Under the pieces are notes generated by a model. The model searched no databases and was not told the origin of the DNA. It was given only the letters and a program-made list of their open reading frames with translations. Below are positions 1 through 7,794 of a stretch of 64,000 nt of DNA, in pieces. The translations under genes were made by a program, and so were the position numbers. Source of the stretch: UTCFX2 sp963726375 (GTDB lineage Bacteria > Chloroflexota > Anaerolineae > Anaerolineales > UBA4823); assembly GCA_963726375.1 (NCBI GenBank), contig CAVSCE010000008.1:558001-622000 (forward strand), written 5' to 3'. The stretch's first letter is position 1. Each line of letters opens with the position of its first letter.

Positions 1-677
1 TAGCGGCATTGGAGAGCACGAGCAAGGATCCGGATGCGCCGGAGTATGAGAGCATCAAGGAGCTATTGCGAGTGGTGGACGAATACATACCGGAGCCAGT
101 GAGAGACGTAGACAAGCCGTTCATGATGCCAGTGGAAGACGTATTCTCGATCAAAGGACGCGGGACGGTAGTGACAGGGCGAGTAGAGCGCGGACGGGTG
201 AAGGTAGGGGAAGGGGTAGAGATCGTAGGGCTGCGCGAGAAGAGCATGGCGTCGGTAGTGACGGGAGTGGAGATGTTCCACAAGCAGCTGGACGAGGGGA
301 TGGCAGGGGACAATGCGGGGTTGCTGCTGAGAGGGATCGAGCGGACGGACGTAGAGCGCGGGATGGTGGTAGCGAAGCCGAAGAGCATCACGCCGCACAA
401 GCGGTTCATGAGCCAGGTGTACGTGCTGAAGAAGGAAGAAGGGGGCAGGCACAAGGCGTTCTTCACGGGGTACCGGCCGCAATTTTACATCCGGACGATG
501 GATGTGACGGGGAACATCAAGCTGCCGGAAGGGGTAGAGATGGTGATGCCAGGGGATGACGTGAACCTGGAAGTAGAGCTGATCGTGCCGGTGGCGCTGG
601 AGCAGGGCTCGAAGTTTGCGATCCGCGAAGGCGGGCTGACGGTAGGCGCTGGCGTGATAACGAAGATCCTGGATTAG
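1..677 (+). CDS. tuf: Elongation factor Tu, 3' part (5' end outside window)
   Basis: This is the GTPase that delivers aminoacyl-tRNA to the ribosomal A site. The frame is open from the first base, so the gene is cut by the window edge and the GTP-binding G domain is mostly missing. What remains is the end of domain I plus domains II and III, recognisable by EDVFSIKGRGTVVTGRVERG and GGRHKAFFTGYRPQFYIRT and the terminal FAIREGGLTVGAGV. It ends 43 bases before rpmG, the usual gene order in many bacteria. Codon use is odd: every valine codon I can see is GTA or GTG and glycine is mostly GGG/GGA, unlike the ribosomal protein genes that follow. Identity is certain. Confidence 0.97.
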   Translation, partial: AALESTSKDPDAPEYESIKELLRVVDEYIPEPVRDVDKPFMMPVEDVFSIKGRGTVVTGRVERGRVKVGEGVEIVGLREKSMASVVTGVEMFHKQLDEGMAGDNAGLLLRGIERTDVERGMVVAKPKSITPHKRFMSQVYVLKKEEGGRHKAFFTGYRPQFYIRTMDVTGNIKLPEGVEMVMPGDDVNLEVELIVPVALEQGSKFAIREGGLTVGAGVITKILD

Positions 678-720
678 AGATAGAGAAGGAGCACCGCTAA
701 CAGCGGTTTTGTGAAGTCTT

Positions 721-889
721 ATGGCATCCAAGAAAGATGTTCGTCCGGTAATCACCTTTGCGTGCACGGAGTGTAAGGAACGCAATTACACCTCACAGAA
801 GAACCGCCGAAACGATCCGGCCCGGATGGAATTAAATAAATATCTGCTCGCGCTGCCGCAAGCATACCTTGCACCGCGAGACTAAGTGA
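721..889 (+). CDS. rpmG: 50S ribosomal protein L33, frameshifted near its 3' end
   Basis: Small zinc-ribbon protein of the large ribosomal subunit. The visible frame begins MASKKDVRPVITFACTECKE, a classic L33 start with the first CxxC pair, and then ends at 885 with a non-L33 tail. Skipping one C at about 844 restores KYCSRCRKHTLHRETK, the conserved L33 C-terminus with the second CxxC, stopping at 889. A functional L33 therefore needs the corrected frame. The gene lies between tuf and tRNA-Trp. The single extra base is best explained as a sequence error; a real loss of the zinc site is possible but unlikely. Confidence 0.9.
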
Positions 890-970
890 TGGAGTTGCCG
901 GTGTCATGCGTCGGAAAACAGGCGAAATAACCGCCTGGACCCGAAGCATGACGCCGAAGCACGTTGTATT

Positions 971-1044
971 AGGCCAGTAGCTCAATTTGGCAGAGCACCG
1001 CTCTCCAAAAGCGGGGGTTGTGGGTTCGATTCCTGCCTGGCCTG
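971..1044 (+). tRNA. tRNA-Trp (anticodon CCA)
   Basis: A full cloverleaf can be drawn. The acceptor arm AGGCCAG pairs with CTGGCCT. The anticodon stem CCGCT/AGCGG encloses the loop CTCCAAA, giving anticodon CCA. The T arm is GTGGG-TTCGATT-CCTGC with two wobble pairs. The discriminator is G at 1044 and no CCA is encoded. Location between rpmG and secE is the conserved place for tRNA-Trp in many bacteria. Confidence 0.95.
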
Positions 1045-1134
1045 CCTGGGTTCTGGTCAACGCCGTCTCGTGGGGCGGCGTTTTGACCGTACAGAATAAT
1101 AGAATGTATGATTAAGCTCCTGAAGGAGTAAGCA

Positions 1135-1356
1135 GTGGCGAAGAAAGATGAAAAAGCACTCGCTGTGAAGCGACCGAATCGTATTAGGAAATACATCAAC
1201 GAGACCGTTGGTGAGCTGCGGAAAGTCACCTGGCCTACCCGTCGGGAGGCCACTAACCTTACGCTCATCGTCCTTGCCGTAACGATTGCGGTGGGTTTCT
1301 ATCTCGGTTTGGCGGACTTTATCTTCACGCGGTTCTTTGCACTGTTGTTCACCTAA
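1135..1356 (+). CDS. secE: Preprotein translocase subunit SecE
   Basis: Essential single-span subunit of the SecYEG channel. The protein is 73 residues, typical of the short bacterial form. It has a basic N-terminus, the conserved stretch ETVGELRKVTWPTRREA on the cytosolic face, and one C-terminal membrane helix (LIVLAVTIAVGFYLGLADFIF). The start is GTG at 1135, preceded by GGAGTAAG; no ATG in frame fits. It directly follows tRNA-Trp and precedes nusG, as in the standard secE–nusG pair. Confidence 0.95.
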   Translation: MAKKDEKALAVKRPNRIRKYINETVGELRKVTWPTRREATNLTLIVLAVTIAVGFYLGLADFIFTRFFALLFT

Positions 1357-1421
1357 CATCGAAGGAAAATGGCGCCGTTTGGTGCGAAGCCAGCTCCGGA
1401 TGTTTTTGGGAAGTAGGCGGA

Positions 1422-2129
1422 ATGGATCTGATGGATGACGAGAACGATCGGGATGCGGGATCAGAGGTTGAACAAGACCAGCAGGCCGATTTGTTTGACG
1501 AACAATTAGGAACTGTCTCGGATTCTGCCGTGCCGGCAATCGATGATGATTTGCCGGTAGATTTTGGTTTTGGCTCGATTGAGCCAGGCGTTTCTGATCT
1601 GGAAGATGGTCGAGCCTGGTATGTGGTTCACTGCTATTCGGGATATGAGAACAAAGTTCGCCACAACCTGGAGCAACGGATTGAAAGCATGGGGATGAAA
1701 GACAAGATTTTTGATGTCGTCGTCCCAACCGAAGAGGAAATTGAAGTAAAGGAAGGCAAGCGCCGAACAGTTGAGCGCCGAGTTTTTCCAGGCTACATCC
1801 TGGTGAACATGATCCTGTCAGAAGAATCCTGGTACGTTGTGCGGAACACGCCCGGCGTTACCGGTTTTGTTGGGATGGGAAACACCCCAACACCTCTGCG
1901 CCCTGAAGAAGTAGCCCAGATAATCAAGCGGATGGAAGCAGAAGCCCCTCGAATAAAAGTCACTTTCAAGTCTGGCGAGCGGGTGCGGATCGTGGACGGG
2001 CCGTTTAACGACTTCCGAGGCACCGTTGATGAAATCGATATGGAACGCGCCAAGGTACGTGTAATGGTGAATTTCTTTGGCCGGGAGACCCCGGTCGAGT
2101 TGGATTTCTTACAAGTTGAGAAAGCGTAG
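1422..2129 (+). CDS. nusG: Transcription termination/antitermination protein NusG
   Basis: RNA polymerase-binding factor that couples transcription to translation and modulates pausing and Rho termination. The NGN domain starts around residue 62 (AWYVVHCYSGYENKVRHNLE) with the signature RRVFPGYILVNM; the KOW domain follows at about residue 180 (FKSGERVRIVDGPFNDFRG). Roughly 60 acidic residues precede the NGN domain, which makes it longer (235 aa) than the common 175–180. ATG at 1422 is the first start. The acidic extension is low in conserved motifs and is probably disordered. Confidence 0.95.
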   Translation: MDLMDDENDRDAGSEVEQDQQADLFDEQLGTVSDSAVPAIDDDLPVDFGFGSIEPGVSDLEDGRAWYVVHCYSGYENKVRHNLEQRIESMGMKDKIFDVVVPTEEEIEVKEGKRRTVERRVFPGYILVNMILSEESWYVVRNTPGVTGFVGMGNTPTPLRPEEVAQIIKRMEAEAPRIKVTFKSGERVRIVDGPFNDFRGTVDEIDMERAKVRVMVNFFGRETPVELDFLQVEKA

Positions 2130-2153
2130 CTGCACCTCAGAGTGAGATGCAGT

Positions 2154-2197
2154 GGTGGGAGGGTGCTCCCCAATCACCCGCTAATACCACAAAGGAG
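2154..2197 (+). promoter_or_regulatory. Leader element before rplK (GGTGGGAGGG…ACCACAAAGGAG)
   Basis: Between nusG and rplK the RNA reads GGTGGGAGGG, a short spacer, then CACCCGCTAATACCAC and the Shine-Dalgarno AAAGGAG. GGGTG can pair with CACCC and GGT with ACC, so a hairpin would end next to the ribosome site. The same blocks recur before rplA at 2636–2686. I infer a regulatory leader of the L11/L1 operon; no ligand or binding protein can be proven from the sequence. Confidence 0.5.
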
Positions 2198-2204
2198 ATG
2201 AACT

Positions 2205-2630
2205 GTGGCAAAGAAGTTGAAAACAATCGTACGTCTGCAGATCCAGGCTGGTAAGGCAAATCCAGCTCCGCCGATCGGCCCTGCCCTGGCGGGTCATGGA
2301 ATCAACCTGATGGCCTTCTGCAAAGAATATAACGCGCGGACTTCGAACCGGGTTGGAGAAATCCTACCGGCAGAGATCAGCATCTACACGGATGGGTCTT
2401 TTACGTTTATTTTGAAGACTCCGCCAGCGGCGGTTCTGCTGAAGAAAGCTGCGGGAGTTGATAAAGGCTCGGCAACACCGCCGCGCACACGAGTGGGCAA
2501 AGTAACACGCGCGCAGGTGCGCGAGATTGCTGAGCTCAAGATGAAGGACCTGAATGCCATCGATATTGAAGGTGCAATGCGCCAGATCGAAGGCACAGCC
2601 CGCAATATGGGGCTGGAGGTCGTGGACTAA
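2205..2630 (+). CDS. rplK: 50S ribosomal protein L11
   Basis: L11 forms the GTPase-associated stalk base of the large subunit and contacts elongation factors. The 141-residue protein is full length, with the N-terminal domain (KANPAPPIGPALAGHGINLMAFCKEYN), the proline-rich hinge (FILKTPPAAVLLKKAAG) and the RNA-binding C-terminal domain (LNAIDIEGAMRQIEGTARNMGLEV). The start is GTG at 2205 after AAAGGAG at 2191. It heads the rplK-rplA pair. Confidence 0.97.
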   Translation: MAKKLKTIVRLQIQAGKANPAPPIGPALAGHGINLMAFCKEYNARTSNRVGEILPAEISIYTDGSFTFILKTPPAAVLLKKAAGVDKGSATPPRTRVGKVTRAQVREIAELKMKDLNAIDIEGAMRQIEGTARNMGLEVVD

Positions 2631-2635
2631 TATCC

Positions 2636-2686
2636 GGTGGGAGGGCAACTGCCTGTCGGCTGCTGCCCGCTTGGACCACGAAGGAG
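2636..2686 (+). promoter_or_regulatory. Leader element before rplA, twin of the rplK element
   Basis: The gap between rplK and rplA opens with GGTGGGAGGG and closes with CCCGCTTGGACCACGAAGGAG-type blocks, the same order as at 2154–2197. GGGCA/TGCCC and GGT/ACC can pair around a GC-rich loop, ending at the ribosome-binding site. The duplication of the motif in front of two genes of one operon points to shared translational or transcript-level control. The function is inferred. Confidence 0.45.
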
Positions 2687-2691
2687 AAACC

Positions 2692-3411
2692 ATGTCGAAA
2701 CACGGAAAGAAATACAATGAGGCTGCGGCGAAAATTGACCGTGACTTCAATTACAACCCAAAGGAAGCAATTTCCTTAGCCAAGCAAACTGCAACAGCAA
2801 AGTTTGACGAAACCGTAGAAATCCACATCCGCCTGGGAGTGGATCCGCGCCACGCTGATCAGCAAGTGCGCGATGTGGTCGTTTTGCCGCATGGATTGGG
2901 CAAAACGGTGCGCGTTCTCGTCTTCGCGCAGGGCGACGGGGCTGCGCTGGCGCGTGAAGCCGGCGCGGATTTTGTCGCCGATGACGATGAGATCCTGAAC
3001 AAGGTCTTGGGCGGATGGACTGATTTCGATGTCGCGATTGCGACCCCCGATATGATGGGAAAAGTCGGCCGGTTAGGTCGTGTCCTCGGTCCGCGAGGTC
3101 TAATGCCAAATCCCAAAGCCGGGACAGTGGTACCTGCTGAAGATATCCCGCGCGTGGTCAATGAATTTAAGGCGGGACGGGTTGAATTTCGCGTCGACAA
3201 GACTGCTAACCTGCACATTCCTATCGGGAAGGCCTCTTTTGACGAGGAGAAATTGTACGACAACCTGGCTGCATTGATGGAAGCTATCAAGAAGGCTCGT
3301 CCGGCTACGACTAAAGGCACTTACATTCGCCGGGTAACGATGTCCACCACGATGGGTCCAGGAATCAAGCTGGATCCTAACCAGTCGCAGTCAATGGAGA
3401 CGCAAGAATAG
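2692..3411 (+). CDS. rplA: 50S ribosomal protein L1
   Basis: L1 stalk protein, which helps release deacylated tRNA and in many bacteria represses its own operon. The 239-residue product begins MSKHGKKYNEAAAKID and carries the diagnostic patterns ETVEIHIRLGVDPRHADQQVR, the LGRVLGPRGLMPNPKAGTV signature and the C-terminal TTKGTYIRRVTMSTTMGPGIKLD. ATG at 2692 follows AAGGAG at 2681; a longer open frame upstream is read-through of the leader. It is the second gene of the L11–L1 unit. Confidence 0.97.
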   Translation: MSKHGKKYNEAAAKIDRDFNYNPKEAISLAKQTATAKFDETVEIHIRLGVDPRHADQQVRDVVVLPHGLGKTVRVLVFAQGDGAALAREAGADFVADDDEILNKVLGGWTDFDVAIATPDMMGKVGRLGRVLGPRGLMPNPKAGTVVPAEDIPRVVNEFKAGRVEFRVDKTANLHIPIGKASFDEEKLYDNLAALMEAIKKARPATTKGTYIRRVTMSTTMGPGIKLDPNQSQSMETQE

Positions 3412-3419
3412 ATTTATTA

Positions 3420-3577
3420 GATACGCGGTCCTTACCGCTGATCGCTTCGCCAGAGACAGCAGGCGCTGCTGGAATTTATGCGGCTTAATTTCCTGCCGAG
3501 GTGAAGACAGCTCCCGAAAATAAACGATCTGAGAGGTGAACACCTCTCGGATGCCCCTCTTGGGGTGGAGAGTTTTT
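3420..3577 (+). promoter_or_regulatory. L10 leader with attenuator hairpin
   Basis: The 220-base gap before rplJ carries blocks typical of the L10 leader RNA: CAGAGACAGCAGGCGC and GGCTTAATTTCCTGCCGAGG. Downstream, GAGAGGTG (3531–3538) pairs perfectly with CACCTCTC (3541–3548). The same CTCTC can instead pair with GAGAG at 3568–3572 around CCCC-TCTT-GGGG, a hairpin followed by TTTTT (3573–3577). These exclusive folds fit autogenous attenuation by L10 or the L10–L12 complex, known for this RNA family. Family assignment is by recalled motif. Confidence 0.75.
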
Positions 3578-3630
3578 GCCAGCAACTCTACGAGGCAAAG
3601 ACTTTTTCATTGAAAGGAGGTGAACGAACA

Positions 3631-4167
3631 TTGGCAATCTCAAAAGAGCGCAAGAATGAACTCGTCAACCAGTATGTTGTCTGGGCGAATCAAAGCAAGG
3701 CGATGTTCATGACCGAGTACCTTGGGTTATCGATGAAACAAATCGACGAATTACGGACGAAGGTGCGTGAATCGGGGAGTGAGTTTCACATCGTTAAGAA
3801 TACCCTTGGAAAAGTGGCTTTTGAACAGGCCGGACTTGATGCGCCGGAAAAACTCCTGGAAGGAAGCACGGCGATTATGTTTGCTTTCAAGGATGCGCCT
3901 GAAGCCGCAAAGGTGATCAGTGAGTACGCACGGACATCGGATTTTGTTAAGATAAAAGGCGGTTATCTGGATGGCCGCCGCATCAGCGCCGAAGATGTGA
4001 AAGCACTTGCAGATCTACCGCCGCTGCCTGTGATGCGTGCCCAGCTGTTGGGCGTGATTATGGCTCCGGCAAGCAAGCTGGCGCGAACTCTGGCCGAACC
4101 TGCCCGTCAGGTCGCGGCTGTGTTGAAAGCTTACGCCGATAAAGATACTGCAGCTGCAGCAGCTTAG
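3631..4167 (+). CDS. rplJ: 50S ribosomal protein L10
   Basis: L10 anchors the L7/L12 stalk on 23S rRNA and is the usual autoregulator of rplJL. The product is 178 residues starting at TTG 3631, placed 7 bases after a strong AAAGGAGGTGA; the open frame extends upstream to 3565 but that part lies in the leader. Motifs include ISKERKNELVNQY, LRTKVRESGSEFHIVKNTL, the GSTAIMFAFKD strand and the C-terminal helix that binds L12 dimers. rplL follows after 60 bases. Confidence 0.96.
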   Translation: MAISKERKNELVNQYVVWANQSKAMFMTEYLGLSMKQIDELRTKVRESGSEFHIVKNTLGKVAFEQAGLDAPEKLLEGSTAIMFAFKDAPEAAKVISEYARTSDFVKIKGGYLDGRRISAEDVKALADLPPLPVMRAQLLGVIMAPASKLARTLAEPARQVAAVLKAYADKDTAAAAA

Positions 4168-4227
4168 TCGGACACGATTAATCATTGGAAAAATTAGAAC
4201 TCGAAGATTGGAACAAGGAGCACGAAG

Positions 4228-4611
4228 ATGGCTGATATTAATAAGTTAGTTGAAGAGCTGAGCAAGCTTTCTGTACTTGAGGCGGCTGAGCTTGTTAAGA
4301 AATTAGAAGAGACCTGGGGTGTGTCGGCTGCAGCCCCCGTTGCAGTGGCTGCAGCAGGCGCATCTCCTTCGGCTGCGGCTGCAGAACCGGTTGAAGAAAA
4401 GACTGAGTTCGACGTCGTCATCAAGGATGCCGGCCCGAAGAAGATCGAGGTCATTAAAACCATCCGCCAGTTCACCACCCTCGGCCTGAAAGAGGCCAAG
4501 GATGTTGCAGAGACCCCTGGCAGCAAAATCCTAGAAGCAGTCAGCAAAGAAGCTGCCCAGGATGCCAAGGCAAAGCTCGAAGCAGCTGGCGCGGTTGTCG
4601 AAGTACTCTAA
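4228..4611 (+). CDS. rplL: 50S ribosomal protein L7/L12
   Basis: Acidic stalk protein that recruits translation factors. The 127-residue product shows the N-terminal dimerisation domain (LVEELSKLSVLEAAELVKKLEETWGV), an Ala-rich hinge at about residues 35–55, and the conserved C-terminal domain (EKTEFDVVIKDAGPKKIEVIKTIR, LGLKEAKDVAE, LEAAGAVVEVL). ATG 4228 follows CAAGGAG. It is the last gene of the ribosomal block and is followed by a clear terminator. Confidence 0.97.
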   Translation: MADINKLVEELSKLSVLEAAELVKKLEETWGVSAAAPVAVAAAGASPSAAAAEPVEEKTEFDVVIKDAGPKKIEVIKTIRQFTTLGLKEAKDVAETPGSKILEAVSKEAAQDAKAKLEAAGAVVEVL

Positions 4612-4629
4612 CACTTCAATTCCCACGTA

Positions 4630-4667
4630 TAATAAAAAAGGTCACCAAAGGTGGCCTTTTTTATTAT
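4630..4667. terminator. Rho-independent terminator after rplL
   Basis: AAAAAAGGTCACC, a four-base loop AAAG, then GTGGCCTTTTTTATT. The symmetric A-run and T-run allow termination on either strand. It closes the ribosomal transcript; the response regulator 37 bases on must use its own start. Confidence 0.9.
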
Positions 4668-4703
4668 CAAAGCCTGTGGTATATTAAAATTGCTGGAGGG
4701 CTT

Positions 4704-5381
4704 ATGAGCGCTAGAATTCTAATAATTGAAGACGATGAAGCGATTCTGAAATTCCTTCGCCGAGGGCTGGCATATGAAGGGTATCAGGTGGACACGGCGA
4801 CCGATGGGCAATCCGGTCTGGGTTTGGCGCGTGATAATCCTCCTGACCTTGTTGTGCTGGACCTGATGCTCCCCGGGATAGATGGATTGGAAGTCTGCCG
4901 CCGTCTGCGTGCCGGGGGACCTGTCCCGATCTTAATTCTGACAGCCAAAGATACAGTCAATGACCGCATCCAGGGATTGGATATGGGTGCGGATGACTAT
5001 ATGGTCAAACCGTTCAATTTGGATGAGCTGTTGGCTCGCATTCGAGCTTTGCTGCGCCGCGCCCAGCCCAGCCGACCACAGGTCCTGCGTTTTGCCGACC
5101 TCTCCCTGGATACTGGCACTCGCCAGGCTTCGCGTGGAGATCGGGTGATCGCGCTCACTGCAAAAGAGTACGAACTGCTGGAGCTTTTCCTGCGCCACCC
5201 TCGCCAGGTCCTTACCCGCGATATGATCTTCGATCGGGTTTGGGGTTATGACTTCGGTGGGGAAAGCAATATTATTGAGGTTTATATTCGCTACCTGCGC
5301 CAGAAATTGGAGCTGGAAGACGAAGCACGCCTGATTCATACAGTCCGAGGTATGGGGTATGTCCTGCGCGAAGCCTCCTAA
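4704..5381 (+). CDS. OmpR/PhoB-family response regulator
   Basis: DNA-binding half of a two-component system. The receiver domain (residues 1–118) has the acidic pocket E9-D10-D11, phospho-acceptor D53 in VLDLMLPG, T80 and K102. The winged-helix output domain follows (about 125–225: LTAKEYELLELFLRHPRQVLTRDMIFDRVWGY and TVRGMGYVLRE). ATG 4704 is preceded by GGAGGG. Its partner kinase starts 10 bases after its stop. The signal and target genes cannot be told from sequence. Confidence 0.95.
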   Translation: MSARILIIEDDEAILKFLRRGLAYEGYQVDTATDGQSGLGLARDNPPDLVVLDLMLPGIDGLEVCRRLRAGGPVPILILTAKDTVNDRIQGLDMGADDYMVKPFNLDELLARIRALLRRAQPSRPQVLRFADLSLDTGTRQASRGDRVIALTAKEYELLELFLRHPRQVLTRDMIFDRVWGYDFGGESNIIEVYIRYLRQKLELEDEARLIHTVRGMGYVLREAS

Positions 5382-5390
5382 TAATAACGC

Positions 5391-6768
5391 ATGTCTTTAC
5401 GGGCGCGGCTGGCACTCCTTTATACATTAACTCGTAGGGGGAATCCTTTTATTATTTGGAATGGCTGTCTATGTGGCAGTGAGTGCCACATTGACCAGAC
5501 AGTTAGATTCTCAATTGGTTGAGGCTGCAAATCTGATCATCAAATCCATGCGGGCGGGCTCGCTCGGTGAGATCACGATGTCCGAGCTGGATTTGTTTAC
5601 AGATTTATATGTCCAGGTCTGGACAAGTCAAGGCGAGCTGGTCGCGACTTCGCAGAACATTCAGATTTATGATGCTCCTCTAGATGAGGACGGATTGAGC
5701 AGCAGCCGCCCGGTCTTTCATGATGTTCAGATAGGCAACAGGGGTCTGCGGGTTCTTTCGATTCCATTGGTACCTTCCGGCAGCGATCGAATACTTGGCG
5801 TACTGCAGGTCGCCGCTCGCCTGGATACCGTCGAAACCACTCAGCAGGTCCTGGTTTGGGTGCTTTTTATTGGGGCGGCAATCTCGATGGTGGTCGCGGG
5901 CCTGGCAGGTTGGATCAGCACGAAACAGGCTCTGTCTCCATTGGAAGCCGTCACCCGGACAGCCCTGCAAATCACTCGAGCAGATGACCTTTCGATGCGC
6001 ATCCCGTATTCGGGTCCGCCAGGTGATGAAGTTGGACAGCTGATCCATGCATTTAATCAAACCCTCAGCCGGTTGGAAAACCTATTTAACACACAGCGTC
6101 GTTTCCTGGCCGATGTCGGTCACGAGCTGCGCACACCGCTGACAGTGATTCGAGGCAATGTGGACCTCATGCGGCGGATGAACTGCACCGATGATGAATC
6201 GATGGACAGCATCCGGAGCGAAGTGGACCGGATGACCAGGCTCGTTGGTGATTTGCTGCTTTTGGCTCAAGCCGAATCCGGGAAGCTGCCGCTTGTCTTT
6301 GCGGATGTCGAAATCGATTCCCTGGTGTTAGAAGTCTTGAACCAGATGAGCGTCCTGGCAAAAGACAGACTGACGCTGAAGATTGGCGAGATTGACCAGG
6401 TAATGGTTTGCGGGGACAAGGACCGTTTGAAACAGGTATTTGTCAATCTGATCGGCAACGCAATCAAATATACACCGGCAGGAGGGGAGGTTGTGGTTGG
6501 CGTCGCGAAGCTGGATAATCGCGCCCGGATCACGATCAGCGATAACGGTCCCGGAATCCCGAAAGGGGACCTGCCTCACATATTTGAGCGGTTTTATCGC
6601 GGCGAAAAATCGCGCACGCGCAGCCGGGATGGGAAGGGTTTTGGTTTAGGCCTGTCGATCGCCTACTGGATCGTCCGAAATCACAACGGCCAGATCGACG
6701 TCTCCGCTCGAGAGAGCGGGGGAACCACCTTCAGCGTCTGGCTGCCGCTGGCAGAAAAGGGCTGTTGA
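5391..6768 (+). CDS. HAMP-containing sensor histidine kinase (one frameshift)
   Basis: Membrane sensor that phosphorylates the preceding regulator. The true start is likely ATG 5391 (MSLRARLALLYT); one base too many near 5427–5432 breaks the first membrane helix, and the next frame continues LVGGILLLFGMAVYVAV without loss. Then come an extracytoplasmic domain, a second membrane helix (about 5850–5920), HAMP, the HisKA box with His at 6121–6123 (GHELRTPL), the N box (NLIGNAIKYTP), DNGPGIP and GFGLGLSIA. All catalytic motifs are intact. The first helix is the only damaged part. Confidence 0.92.
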
Positions 6769-6812
6769 GCCCAGACCAAAGCAGCAAATCACGTTCATAT
6801 ATCAAACAGCAG

Positions 6813-6849
6813 AAGACGACGGGTCAACGGATGTGCCCGTCGTCTTTCT
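6813..6849. terminator. Terminator between convergent genes
   Basis: An 11-bp stem AAGACGACGGG/CCCGTCGTCTT with a 12-base loop, followed by TTCTC on the plus strand and preceded by a purine stretch on the other. It sits between the histidine kinase (+) and the next minus-strand gene and can serve both. Confidence 0.8.
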
Positions 6850-6872
6850 CGTTGAGTTCATCATGCGATGGA

Positions 6873-7655
6873 TCAGCTTTGGATCGAGGTGTTAATCCTA
6901 CCGGGGTCTGTGCGAGCCGAGCCGTTCTGGGATGAGCCAGCTGCGAGCGGATGGTAAGTCGGCTCTGGCCTGCCGGAGAAGCCGGCTTCGATCTGGGCTG
7001 AATTGCTCTTAAATCCGGGGCGGTGGGCGACAACTGCCTGGGAACTGGTTCGGACCGCCTGAGGAGGCCTAGATGTGAAAGTGGGCTGAACGGCGGCCGG
7101 TCGGGAAGCAGTTCGGGCAGGGTTGCTCAGGCGCATATCTTCCTGTGAAAACAAGCGGTTACCCGAGACTGAGAAAGTTCCGATGATCAGCACGCGGATC
7201 AACCAGACCATCAGGGCGACGAAGATAGGAACGATCCGAACCAGCATTTCGCGCTCGACCACAGCATTCCCCAATGTCTCGTGACCGATGATGGCCAGGG
7301 AGACTTCCCACCAGGTCAGCATGGCATTCATTGAGGCAGCCAACATCCAGGCGCCAAACAGATACCATGTATCGATGTGACTTCCGGGACTGCGCCCCGG
7401 CGCAGCCTGAGGGGTGAAAAGGCGGGCAATCCCGGCAAAATCAATCCCACAGAATGCTATGCTTAATATCGTTGCCCAGCGGATTCCGGCAAACGTTAGA
7501 TTGCCCAATAAATCCGATAGGGCGTATTCGGTCGTGCTGTAGTTGAAGATCTCAAACGCGACCAGCGCAGTGATGATGATGGCGCCGAAGAGATAGCCGC
7601 GTCGGATTTTCAATTGAAACAAAAACTGTTTGCTTGCTGAAAGATTGGCACTCAT
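6873..7655 (-). CDS. Multi-pass membrane protein of unknown function
   Basis: I do not recognise a family. From ATG at 7655, preceded by AGGAGG at good distance (a start further upstream has no such site), it encodes 260 residues. The N-terminal two thirds hold about four hydrophobic spans (GYLFGAIIITALVAFEIF, IRWATILSIAFCGIDFAGI, YLFGAWMLAASMNAMLTWWEV, IVPIFVALMVWLIRVLIIG). The last 90 residues are polar, rich in Ser, Ala, Pro and Arg, and probably disordered in the cytosol. It is divergent from the transglycosylase gene and could share the palindromic operator in between. Confidence 0.75.
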   Translation of the reverse strand: MSANLSASKQFLFQLKIRRGYLFGAIIITALVAFEIFNYSTTEYALSDLLGNLTFAGIRWATILSIAFCGIDFAGIARLFTPQAAPGRSPGSHIDTWYLFGAWMLAASMNAMLTWWEVSLAIIGHETLGNAVVEREMLVRIVPIFVALMVWLIRVLIIGTFSVSGNRLFSQEDMRLSNPARTASRPAAVQPTFTSRPPQAVRTSSQAVVAHRPGFKSNSAQIEAGFSGRPEPTYHPLAAGSSQNGSARTDPGRINTSIQS

Positions 7656-7696
7656 CTGAACCTCCTGAACATCTTGTGAAAGGTTGGCTTTTCCAG

Positions 7697-7745
7697 TTGA
7701 CAATTGTGGAACATCGGCTTACAATATAGAACATTAGTTCTATAT
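7697..7745 (+). promoter_or_regulatory. Sigma-70 promoter with overlapping LexA-like palindrome
   Basis: TTGACA (7697–7702), 17 bases, TACAAT (7720–7725) is a near-ideal plus-strand promoter for the transglycosylase gene. A perfect inverted repeat covers its start site at 7724–7745: 9-bp arms ATATAGAAC/GTTCTATAT around ATTA. The core GAAC-N4-GTTC has the form of the Gram-positive-type SOS box. A repressor bound here would block polymerase. That it is LexA is inference. Confidence 0.75.
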
Positions 7746-7794
7746 CAATCATAGATCATGAGCGACATTTTGTCAAGATCAAATTAGAACAAAT

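Noticed and set aside
63..785. Long antisense ORF over tuf
   Set aside because: Product is a His/Arg-rich shadow of EF-Tu with no motif; it arises from the GC3/purine bias of tuf.
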